A stretch of DNA of 44,625 nucleotides from the NCBI GenBank assembly GCA_017533785.1, contig JAFWII010000045.1, positions 1-44,625 on the forward strand, in the 5' to 3' direction. This document shows positions 16,505-22,908 of the stretch, in pieces (position 1 is the first letter of the stretch; each line of letters opens with the position of its first letter). Origin of the DNA: Erysipelotrichaceae bacterium. Its GTDB lineage: Bacteria; Bacillota_I; Bacilli_A; Erysipelotrichales; Erysipelotrichaceae. The notes beneath the pieces are model-generated. The model saw only the letters and a program-made list of their open reading frames with translations, was not told the origin of the DNA and did no database searches. A program made the position numbers and the translations under genes.

Positions 16505-17497
16505 GTGAAAAACTATACACCGCCTTTTACGATCACCGGAAAAACGCTTACGCTGACAGCCCGGATAGCAGAAAAGACAGGCAGGGTCTCTGCCGGCCGG
16601 TCTTTTGAAACGAAACCGTATCTGCGAAAAAACAACCGGATCCGGTCTGTTCACTCTTCGCTGGCGATCGAGGCAAATTCGCTTTCACAAAACGAAGTGA
16701 GGGATGTGATCAACGGAAAAACCGTGATCGGTCCGGAAAAAGAGATACAGGAAGTCAAAAATGCATTCAAGGCATATGATCTGCTTGGATCGTTTGATCC
16801 ATATTCTCTGCGCGATCTGAAGAGGCTCCACGCTGTCATGACCTATATGACAGTCGATGAATCCGGTGTTTTCCGGAACAGAAACGAAGGAGTCTTCGAC
16901 GGCGACGAGTGTATTTTCATGGCTCCGCCGCCGAATATGGTCCCGGACCTGATGCGCGCTTTGTTTTCATGGATGAGAAAGGAAAAGCAGGAACTTCATC
17001 CTCTGGTCCTTTCCTCCGTTTTCCATTATGAATTCGTCTTCATCCATCCTTTCCTGGATGGAAACGGAAGAATGGCCAGACTCTGGCAAACGGCTATCTT
17101 GTCGGAGTGGGATCCTGTTTTTCAGAACATCCCGATCGAAAACCAGATCTATGAATATCAGGACGAATACTATAAGGCAATCACTGCATCCAACTCCGCC
17201 GGGAATTCAAACGCGTTCATCGAGTTCATGTTGGAGAAGATCGACCTTGCGCTGGACCGGTTTTTGCAGCAGGTCACTGCTGAGGATGGAATCTTATCCA
17301 ATGCCGTCCGAAAGCTTTTGCAGAACATGGAGTACAACACTCCGTATTCCGCTGATCAGCTCATGAAAAAAATGAATCTGAGATCGAAGGATAATTTCCG
17401 GAACCTGTATCTGAACCCGGCATTGGAAAAAGGACTGATCGTAATGAGCATTCCCGACAAACCCAGAAGCAAAAACCAGACATACATCCGAGTCTGA
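16505..17497 (+). CDS. Fic-domain AMP-transferase (class II) with C-terminal winged helix
   Basis: A 330-residue Fic protein expected to transfer AMP (or another nucleotide moiety) from ATP to a protein side chain. The catalytic motif HPFLDGNGRMAR is intact at residues 181-192 (His181, Asn187, Arg189). An N-terminal inhibitory helix candidate S-S-L-A-I-E-A-N (51-58, Glu56) makes it a self-inhibited class II type, with Ala where Gly or Asn is usual. Residues about 255-330 look like a winged helix-turn-helix, as in SoFic-like proteins. Start is GTG with GAGGAAA upstream. The gene is preceded by three phased repeats and is followed by a terminator broken by an IS3 element. No separate antitoxin gene is seen, in keeping with class II. 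Confidence 0.92.
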   Translation: MKNYTPPFTITGKTLTLTARIAEKTGRVSAGRSFETKPYLRKNNRIRSVHSSLAIEANSLSQNEVRDVINGKTVIGPEKEIQEVKNAFKAYDLLGSFDPYSLRDLKRLHAVMTYMTVDESGVFRNRNEGVFDGDECIFMAPPPNMVPDLMRALFSWMRKEKQELHPLVLSSVFHYEFVFIHPFLDGNGRMARLWQTAILSEWDPVFQNIPIENQIYEYQDEYYKAITASNSAGNSNAFIEFMLEKIDLALDRFLQQVTAEDGILSNAVRKLLQNMEYNTPYSADQLMKKMNLRSKDNFRNLYLNPALEKGLIVMSIPDKPRSKNQTYIRV

Positions 17498-17508
17498 AAA
17501 ACACATGC
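17497..17508 (+). terminator. left arm of the fic terminator, split by the IS
   Basis: AAAAACACATGC here pairs perfectly with GCATGTGTTTTT at 19392-19403, which is followed by TT. Without the IS and one TAC copy the two arms flank a 5-nt loop GTACA. The stop codon ends at the first base of this arm. Confidence 0.85.
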
Positions 17509-17568
17509 GTACTGATACGCCCCCTGTCAAGTAGACAGTGGAAATAATAAAATCTCAGTGTATAGGAT

Positions 17569-17613
17569 AACCATCTGTTTCGCAGAAGATCTGCAGTGCA
17601 GATGGTTTTTCTT
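17569..17613 (+). terminator. stem-loop inside the IS blocking incoming transcription
   Basis: AACCATCTG (17569-17577) pairs with CAGATGGTT (17599-17607), followed by TTTTCTT on the plus strand, i.e. against transcripts entering from fic. Such guards against read-through are common in IS ends. Confidence 0.65.
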
Positions 17614-18637
17614 ATTGTGCGGTATTTGAACGAGTCTTCAGCTCTTCGATATGATTCCAGTATTTGATGATCTTTGGATTGTCTCTTATCGGATAATCGG
17701 CTCGATCGTTATTGGCGAGAGCTTCCTGTCTGATCATGCCGGCTGTCTTCCCCTTAAAACGTCTTTGGGGATAAAAGTTTATGTAGTAGTCATTGGCTTT
17801 ATAGATCGCTTCTATCATCTCTTCCTTACTCCGCACATCGGGGTAAAGAACGGCGATGATCTCCTTTAACTGTCCCTGATACTGTTCACAGGGACCATTA
17901 TCGATACAGCGGGAGACTCTTGACATCGACTGTGTCATCCCGTAATCACATAAAAGCGTTTTGAACTGTGCTCTGGTATATTGGAAGCCTCTGTCCGAAT
18001 GATACAAGGGTCTCGCGCAGGGATAAGCTTCGCGCGCTTTATTCAGGACAGTATTGGTAAGCAGTGTATCGTTTCTCTCTGCCACACATAAAGCGACAGG
18101 ATATCTGTCACAGAGATCGATGACAGGCGAGATATAAAGTCTGTCGTTGCCTATCCGGATCTCGGTGACATCCGTGCACCACTTCTCGTTGATATGATTC
18201 GCATTAAAGTCTCTGTTCAGAAGGTTCTCCGCGGTTATTTCGGGAGCTGATCTTTTAAAGTGATAAGAAGGCTTTCTTCTGTAATTGGATACGATGTCAT
18301 GGATACACATGAGCCGGCAGACTCTTTTGTGGTTAACGCAGAGGCCGTAGCGGTTCCTCAGGTAGTAAGTCATCGTCAGCGATCCGAATAAGGAATTGTT
18401 GGAAGAAGCTGCCTCTTTGATCATATTCAGGAGCTTCTCATTCTCGATCTCTCTTACTGCCGGTTTTCTCTTCAGCCATTTATAGTAGGCGGCTCTGGAT
18501 ATACTAAGCTCTCTGCACATGAAGCTGATATCACAGGCTTCTTTCTCATGAAGCTGTTTCATCAGCTGATAATCCGTGATCTTATTCTGTTTCCTGAGAT
18601 AGATCCTTTTCGCTTTGGGCAGAGTATCCATCACCAC
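17612..18637 (-). CDS. IS3-family transposase OrfB (DDE integrase catalytic part)
   Basis: A 341-residue OrfB with an N-terminal helical HTH_21-like region and an rve integrase core. Catalytic Asp156 (WCTDVTE), Asp215 (YHSDRGFQY) and Glu251 (GPCEQYQG) show the D-35-E spacing of IS3. It overlaps the end of orfA by 7 nt in the -1 frame. It is probably made as an OrfAB fusion by slipping on A7G just upstream (minus strand, near 18655-18662); separate initiation at GTG 18637 is also possible. Confidence 0.95.
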   Translation of the reverse strand: MVMDTLPKAKRIYLRKQNKITDYQLMKQLHEKEACDISFMCRELSISRAAYYKWLKRKPAVREIENEKLLNMIKEAASSNNSLFGSLTMTYYLRNRYGLCVNHKRVCRLMCIHDIVSNYRRKPSYHFKRSAPEITAENLLNRDFNANHINEKWCTDVTEIRIGNDRLYISPVIDLCDRYPVALCVAERNDTLLTNTVLNKAREAYPCARPLYHSDRGFQYTRAQFKTLLCDYGMTQSMSRVSRCIDNGPCEQYQGQLKEIIAVLYPDVRSKEEMIEAIYKANDYYINFYPQRRFKGKTAGMIRQEALANNDRADYPIRDNPKIIKYWNHIEELKTRSNTAQ

Positions 18638-19317
18638 CTTTCGAGTTTCTCTGCTTTTTTTAATAGTTCATACTTCTTTCGGAATTCTTCCTTCTCTTTT
18701 TCAAGCTGGGCGATCCGGCGCTGCGCTTTCTCAAGATCAGAGAGTTCTTCTTCCTTCTTGTGTTTTCCTCTTCTGTCTATAAGAGCTTCTTCGCCGTCCT
18801 TCTCATACTTCCTTACCCAGGAATAGACCTGAGAATAGCTGCACTTGTAAAGAGAAGCGGTATTCCGGATGTCTTTATCGTGATCAAGACAATAGTTCAC
18901 GATCTCAAGACGTTCCTCGTAGCTCGTCTTTCTTCTTTCCGCCATGTAGACCTCACTTTTAGGATCATAGTCCTTTAACTCTATATGGTCATTATAGCGT
19001 GAGATCCACTGCCGGAGTGTATGTGTGGAGGGGATTTTATATCTGGTCACAAGATCGGAAATCGATCCTTTTCCTGAGAGATACTCCTGTACAACCTTCT
19101 TCTTGAATTCCTTTGTGTAGGACTTATTGTGATGTGTCTCTTCAAAAACAGAAGAACCATATACCTGATACATCCTGGACCATAAGCGGATAAGGATATG
19201 CCCCTGTTTTCCCATATCCAGTTCTCTTGCGATCTCTGAGGCAGACTTCTTTCCCGAGAGAAAATCAACACATGCCTGAACCTTTTGATCAGCAGTATAC
19301 TTCGCCTTTCTTCCCAT
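18631..19317 (-). CDS. IS3-family transposase OrfA (DNA-binding part)
   Basis: A 228-residue OrfA with three consecutive helix-turn-helix units (about residues 8-40, 66-105 and 128-165: TADQKVQACVDFL..., YTKEFKKKVVQEYL..., SYEERLEIVNYC...) and a C-terminal leucine-zipper helix (about 178-222). It recognises the terminal inverted repeats. Most IS150-group OrfA proteins are shorter with one or two such units. RBS GGGGGA precedes the ATG. The -1 frame is open from the A7G slip site into orfB. Confidence 0.92.
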   Translation of the reverse strand: MGRKAKYTADQKVQACVDFLSGKKSASEIARELDMGKQGHILIRLWSRMYQVYGSSVFEETHHNKSYTKEFKKKVVQEYLSGKGSISDLVTRYKIPSTHTLRQWISRYNDHIELKDYDPKSEVYMAERRKTSYEERLEIVNYCLDHDKDIRNTASLYKCSYSQVYSWVRKYEKDGEEALIDRRGKHKKEEELSDLEKAQRRIAQLEKEKEEFRKKYELLKKAEKLERW

Positions 19318-19391
19318 AATAAAATCCCCCTTTGGCAGAAGTGAGATTTTGTGTATTTCTCATGTCTACCTTAGGGGGAGTGTATCATACA

Positions 19392-19405
19392 GCATGTGTT
19401 TTTTT
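19392..19405 (+). terminator. right arm and T-tract of the fic terminator, split by the IS
   Basis: GCATGTGTTTTTTT; partner of 17497-17508. The pairing is perfect over 12 bp. Confidence 0.85.
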
Positions 19406-19433
19406 GATAATTCTCTTTTTCTTTGCGGAATAC

Positions 19434-19665
19434 TCAGTGAATGGCACTCATTCCGACGCCGTACAGAAGTTCCGCCTGCGCAAAGGCATCGACGTTGTTC
19501 TGCAACAGGACCGGCAGCCCGAGTTCTTCCGTGAGGATCTTCCCGACTTCGGTCTTTTCCTTCCAGACGCCGAACGCGCGCACGGATACGGCATTCTCCC
19601 TATCGACGAATCCGGTGATCCCGACCGAGACGCAGCGGATCGTTTTCTTTTCTTCTTCAGGAAGA
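19434..19665 (-). pseudogene. fragment of a ROK-family repressor/sugar kinase gene
   Basis: The minus strand reads without stops for about 75 codons: LPEEEKKTIRCVSVGITGFV, then DRENAVSVRAFGVWKEKTEV, GKILTEELGLPVLLQNNVDA and FAQAELLYGVG, then five unrelated residues and TGA. This is the central part of a ROK protein (NagC/XylR type), between the ATP-binding GIG-x-x-G-x-V-D strand and the LPV-x-x-x-N-N-V-x-A-x-A-x-A-E segment. Both the DNA-binding N-terminus and the C-terminal half are missing, there is no start codon or RBS, and the frame runs back into the 3' end of rtcB. It is a deletion remnant beside the IS. Confidence 0.8.
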
Positions 19666-19666
19666 T

Positions 19667-20872
19667 TTATTCGTCCGCCTTGAAGTTGTAGACCGGTTTG
19701 ATCACTTTGAGGATCTCCGCGGTCGGTCCGATATTCGCGACGATGTCCTCCATGCCCTTGTAGGCCATCGGGCTCTCATCCAGAGTGCGGGAATTGGCGG
19801 TCGTAGTGAAGACCCCTTCCATCTCCTTCAGGAACGTTTCCGTATCCAGGGTGCGGAAAGCTTCGTTGCGGGACATGATCCTTCCCGCTCCGTGCGGTGC
19901 GGAGCAGTTCCAGTCCGGATTGCCCTTGCCGATGCAGATCAGAGAGCCGTCGCGCATGTTGATCGGGATCAGCAGCTTTTCACCCTTTTCGGCGGAGACG
20001 GAACCCTTGCGCAGGATGCGCTTCTCCGTATCGATGTAGTTGTGGATCGTGGAGAAACGGTCTACCTCGTGAAGTCCCATCCCTTCCAGGATGATCTGCA
20101 TCATCGTCTGACGGTTGATCATAGCGAATTCCTGCATGATCTTCATGTCGTGGATGTAGTCTTCGTAGAGTTCGCCGCTGAGCCAGGCGAGGTCTTTCGG
20201 AACGTCTTCCCTGTTTTCGCCTTTCAGCGCCTTCAGGACAGACTGGATCTCCTTCTCTCTGCCCTGCTCCTTAAGTTCGCGGATGATCTCTTCGATCTCT
20301 TCCTTTCCGCGGCCGTTGATCTGTTCCCAGGCTTTCTGCTGATAGAACTCCGCGACTTCCTTGCCGAGATGGCGGGAGCCGGAGTGGATCACGATGTAGA
20401 GTCTGCCCTCTTCATCCTTATCGACCTCGATGAAGTGGTTGCCGCCGCCCAGGGAACCGACTGCCTTCAGCTCGGCTTCCAGCATATCGCGTCTGTCGAA
20501 GCAGCGCAGTTCAAAAACGTTGGTCAAAGCGGCGTTGGCGTGTTTCTTTTCACGGACTTCCCTGCCGGAGGGGATCTCCCTGCGGATCAAAGCATCGAGT
20601 TTCAAAAAGTCGATCTCTTTTTCGGCGATCTCCACCGTTTCCATGCCGCAGCCGATGTCCACACCGACAAGGTTCGGCGTAACTGCCCCATGCAGAGTCA
20701 TCGTGGTGCCGATCGTGCAGCCGGCTCCGGCATGCACATCCGGCATGATGCGGATCTTTGAGTCTTTGTAGATCTCGAGATCGCAGAGGGAGCGGATCTG
20801 CTCCGCTGCCTTCTCTTCGATCACGGAAGCGTAGACCAGCGCTTCATTGTATTTACCAAGGATCTTTTCCAT
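19667..20872 (-). CDS. rtcB: RNA-splicing ligase RtcB
   Basis: A 401-residue RtcB, which joins RNA 2',3'-cyclic-phosphate or 3'-phosphate ends to 5'-OH ends with GTP and Mn2+. Metal and guanylation residues are visible: Asp72 and Cys75 in GVDIGCGM, His146 in GGGNHFIEV, His163 in IHSGSRHLG, His277 in STIHNYID and the guanylated His327 in APHGAGR. It is the second gene of an operon behind a DUF2828 Ro-like protein, 36 nt apart with a hairpin between, and behind a tRNA-like leader RNA. This context points to repair of cleaved tRNA or similar RNA. RBS AAAGGAG. No clear terminator follows; a ROK remnant does. Confidence 0.97.
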   Translation of the reverse strand: MEKILGKYNEALVYASVIEEKAAEQIRSLCDLEIYKDSKIRIMPDVHAGAGCTIGTTMTLHGAVTPNLVGVDIGCGMETVEIAEKEIDFLKLDALIRREIPSGREVREKKHANAALTNVFELRCFDRRDMLEAELKAVGSLGGGNHFIEVDKDEEGRLYIVIHSGSRHLGKEVAEFYQQKAWEQINGRGKEEIEEIIRELKEQGREKEIQSVLKALKGENREDVPKDLAWLSGELYEDYIHDMKIMQEFAMINRQTMMQIILEGMGLHEVDRFSTIHNYIDTEKRILRKGSVSAEKGEKLLIPINMRDGSLICIGKGNPDWNCSAPHGAGRIMSRNEAFRTLDTETFLKEMEGVFTTTANSRTLDESPMAYKGMEDIVANIGPTAEILKVIKPVYNFKADE

Positions 20873-20884
20873 AGTCGCTCCTTT

Positions 20885-20912
20885 CTGAGCCCTGCCTGAG
20901 GCAGGAACTCAG
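20885..20912. other. intercistronic hairpin between the DUF2828 gene and rtcB
   Basis: CCTGCC-TGA-GGCAGG, enclosed by an outer CTGAG/CTCAG pair, overlaps the DUF2828 stop codon. No T-tract follows, so it is more likely an mRNA processing or stability element than a terminator. Confidence 0.6.
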
Positions 20913-22357
20913 GCGGCGACGGGCTCGTATCTTTCGCTGTTCAGTACCGACAGCATGTATTCCTGCGGGGTCATGTTGACGCCTTTGGCCAGGCTTTCGA
21001 AGACGACCGGCGACTGACCGGAAGCCAGCTGCACGCCGAGCCGGTCGAAAGAGGCGTGATAGGTGCTTTTCGCGGAACGGACGTTCCAGAAGACGATGTT
21101 CGGGATCTGATAGCCGAAGGCTTCGTACTTCTCTTTCATCGTATCGTAGAACAGGTCGTTTCCAGTGACGCATCTGTCGAATTCCATATCGGTGATGACG
21201 ACGATCGATTCCGGCAGCTCTTCCTGCTTCACCTTGTTTTTGACGGCGGTACGCAGGACCAGATCGAACGCGGCTTCAAGATCCGTGTTCATCTGCCATT
21301 CGCTGTTTTGGACATAGCGGACCTTTTCGAAAAGGCTTTCCCCTTTGACTTCGACCAGCTCCGGTCTTGCGGAAAATGTCATGAAGCGTCCGGCAAAAGG
21401 GCCTTTGTTGCGTTCCGCGAAATAGATCGCGAGACCGACTGAAGTCGCCATCGGCCGTCCGAACATCGAACCGGAAACGTCGGCCATGATCAGGCAGCGC
21501 TTTTCGCCTTCGACGTAGTTCGGCAGCGCTTTCCACTGGGCTTCGAGGACCGGGTCGTTTTCAATGTCGCCGTAAAGATACTTTTCGACGATGTCATACG
21601 GGTAGAGGACGGAAGCGTTGATCTTCTCCTCGCCGCTGTTCACCTTCTGCAGATATTCGCTGAAACGTTCTTCGTCGTTGCGGAGGAAGGCGCCGCGGTA
21701 GTTGTTCATCGCTTTGGACGGGACCTGCGGGTAGAGGATCTTTCCGTAGTCGTTTGCAGACAGATTGACTTCGACGACATTCAGATAAGAGCGCAGCTGC
21801 GCCAGCGTTTTGCGGTATGTGCGTTCGCTCATCTGCAGTTTCGCGGCGAGCAGTCTTGCCTTGCGGACAGTCTCTCTGCTGGAAGTATTGACCGATGGCA
21901 GCCACTTCGCCAGCAGCGAGACGGGCTGACCCTTCTCCATATTGGAAAGGTCTTCTTTCAGCTGCTGCGCGATCACTTCCGTCGCTTCTGCCGGCAGGAT
22001 GTCCAGCAGGTCGACGACATCGTCCCAGCGTCCGTATTCGGAGATGAGACCGATATTCTTCTTCAGGATCTGCGGGTAGTATTTGGCCAGGTAGCGGAAA
22101 AAGATGCGTCCGGTGCGGCGCTCGCCGAGTCCGCCGCGGACATCTCTTGTATAGAAGGCGAGACGGACAGCTGTCTGTTTGTCTTCGATCAGCGCTCTGG
22201 CGAACAGCAGCTCGATCTCTTCCTCGTCGCGGCCGCGCAGGGCGCCGGATACGGCAAAAAGGTCGACCAGAGCATTCTCGGTGCTGTTCAGCGCCAGGGC
22301 GCCGTTTTCGGTCAGTGTATAGTTCTGTTCTTTCTTGATCATGTCCAGAATGTTCAT
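20909..22357 (-). CDS. DUF2828 protein, Ro60/TROVE-like with vWA domain
   Basis: A 482-residue protein with an N-terminal alpha-helical repeat region (about 15-260) and a C-terminal vWA domain. Family landmarks of DUF2828 are clear: TENGALALNST, RDVRGGLGER, EYGRWDDVVDL, LLAKWLPSVNTSS, and VPSKAMNNYRGAF. The vWA metal site is complete: DVSGS (Asp293, Ser295, Ser297), Thr358 in MNTDL and Asp390 in ITDMEFD. This architecture is that of the Ro60/Rsr ring protein, which binds misfolded RNA and Y RNA. It starts an operon with rtcB and has a structured tRNA-like RNA in its leader. RBS AAGGAAGG. RNA binding is inferred from family and context. Confidence 0.85.
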   Translation of the reverse strand: MNILDMIKKEQNYTLTENGALALNSTENALVDLFAVSGALRGRDEEEIELLFARALIEDKQTAVRLAFYTRDVRGGLGERRTGRIFFRYLAKYYPQILKKNIGLISEYGRWDDVVDLLDILPAEATEVIAQQLKEDLSNMEKGQPVSLLAKWLPSVNTSSRETVRKARLLAAKLQMSERTYRKTLAQLRSYLNVVEVNLSANDYGKILYPQVPSKAMNNYRGAFLRNDEERFSEYLQKVNSGEEKINASVLYPYDIVEKYLYGDIENDPVLEAQWKALPNYVEGEKRCLIMADVSGSMFGRPMATSVGLAIYFAERNKGPFAGRFMTFSARPELVEVKGESLFEKVRYVQNSEWQMNTDLEAAFDLVLRTAVKNKVKQEELPESIVVITDMEFDRCVTGNDLFYDTMKEKYEAFGYQIPNIVFWNVRSAKSTYHASFDRLGVQLASGQSPVVFESLAKGVNMTPQEYMLSVLNSERYEPVAA

Positions 22358-22384
22358 AGGTCTTTCCTTCCTTTCTTCAGAGAC

Positions 22385-22589
22385 ACGGCGCTTCGCGGTA
22401 AGACTTTATCCGCTGTAATGAATAACGAGTCTGTGATCTGCTGTGAGCGCCGTTGGGCGGCAGCCCGCCAAATCAGCGGCGGACTGCCCGAGATGCCATG
22501 AGAAATAAAATACCGAGGCTCAAGGTCGTTTTATGACCGAACGCAGCGGTTCAACCGGGTCTGAGGTTGCTGTCTGCATCTCTATTTTC
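22385..22589 (-). ncRNA. structured leader with long-range stems upstream of the DUF2828 gene
   Basis: Read on the minus strand, in order: GAGATGC (22576-22582) pairs with GCATCTC (22490-22496); an 11-bp hairpin GGCAGTCCGCC / GGCGGGCTGCC with 8-nt loop (22459-22488); and ACGGCGCT / AGCGCCGT (22446-22453 with 22385-22392) enclosing AGACT..AGTCT (22401-22432). The stem GAGATGC/GCATCTC closes smaller hairpins including CAACC / GGTTG. No ORF with an RBS fits here. It may be the remaining body of a Y-RNA-like transcript or a regulatory 5' UTR. Confidence 0.6.
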
Positions 22590-22681
22590 AAGACGTTATA
22601 TCCCGGGGATTCGAACCCTTAGTACCGCTTATAAGGCGATTGCTTACCATAGCTACAGAGAATGGTTGCTGTAAACGTCTT
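22590..22681 (-). ncRNA. tRNA-like RNA domain (Y-RNA / YrlA-type candidate)
   Basis: On the minus strand an 8-bp closing stem AAGACGTT / AACGTCTT bounds a 92-nt domain. Inside are a D-arm-like GCT-ATGGTA-AGC with the GG of a D loop, an anticodon-arm-like 5-bp stem ATCGC / GCGGT with 7-nt loop CTTATAA, and a textbook T-loop GGG-TTCGAAT-CCC. It is not a normal tRNA: the T stem has only three pairs, the D stem three, and an extra stem TACAG / CTGTA (or TCTC / GGGA) lies between the closing stem and D arm. Its place directly upstream of a Ro-like gene and rtcB matches the location of tRNA-mimicking YrlA RNAs in other bacteria. Likely transcribed from TTGAAA-N16-TAAGAT at 22762-22789. Confidence 0.7.
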
Positions 22682-22761
22682 TCTTTACCAGACACGCTTC
22701 CTAAATCATTTTCAAGATCATTTGGATTGCTGTTTGTGTCTGTGTCCCTCGGGACAATTTC

Positions 22762-22789
22762 ATCTTACCCGATGTAAAACTCTTTTCAA
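22762..22789 (-). promoter_or_regulatory. promoter candidate for the tRNA-like RNA and DUF2828-rtcB operon
   Basis: On the minus strand TTGAAA (22784-22789), 16-nt spacer, TAAGAT (22762-22767). Transcription would begin near 22755, at a TGTCCC / GGGACA hairpin (22743-22756). Confidence 0.5.
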
Positions 22790-22812
22790 ATGTTCAGATA
22801 GTTTATCTTTCC

Positions 22813-22884
22813 GACCCCTAAATATTTATGTATTTATTCATAATATGCGATATTCTGCTTTATTATTTGACCCCTTTTAGGGTA
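22813..22884. promoter_or_regulatory. paired GACCCCT boxes, likely operator of the WYL regulator
   Basis: GACCCCT occurs at 22813-22819 and 22869-22875, 56 bp apart. The second is part of an inverted repeat ACCC-CTTTTA-GGGT (22871-22884). The stretch between is very AT-rich. One box is upstream of the operon promoter and one lies close to the likely start of the regulator's own transcript (-10 candidate TATTAT at 22861-22866). Confidence 0.5.
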
Positions 22885-22908
22885 CTATATAGGCAGAGGC
22901 AGAAAGCG

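Larger units (their letters stand above)
17513..19387 (-). mobile_element. complete IS3-family insertion sequence (IS150-like group), 1875 bp
   Basis: Both ends begin TGATAC and continue into imperfect inverted repeats: left TGATACG-CCCCCT-GTCAAG-TAGACA, right (read inward) TGATACACTCCCCCTAAGGTAGACA, both running on to AAAATCTCA about 35 nt in. It is flanked by a 3-bp target duplication TAC (17510-17512 and 19388-19390). It encodes overlapping orfA and orfB on the minus strand with an A7G slip site. DDE residues are intact, so it may be active. It lies inside the loop of the fic terminator. Confidence 0.95.

Noticed and set aside
17613..19317. Prophage or larger island around the IS
   Set aside because: Clean IS ends with a 3-bp target duplication and normal genes on both sides; no integrase, att repeats or phage genes.
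22590..22681. Ordinary tRNA-Ile (anticodon TAT) gene
   Set aside because: T stem and D stem have only three pairs each, an extra stem is inserted, and the acceptor-like stem is displaced; it fits a mimic better.
22828..22908. Longer N-terminus for the WYL regulator
   Set aside because: The extra 27 codons run through the AT-rich promoter and operator, have no RBS and do not look like protein of this family.
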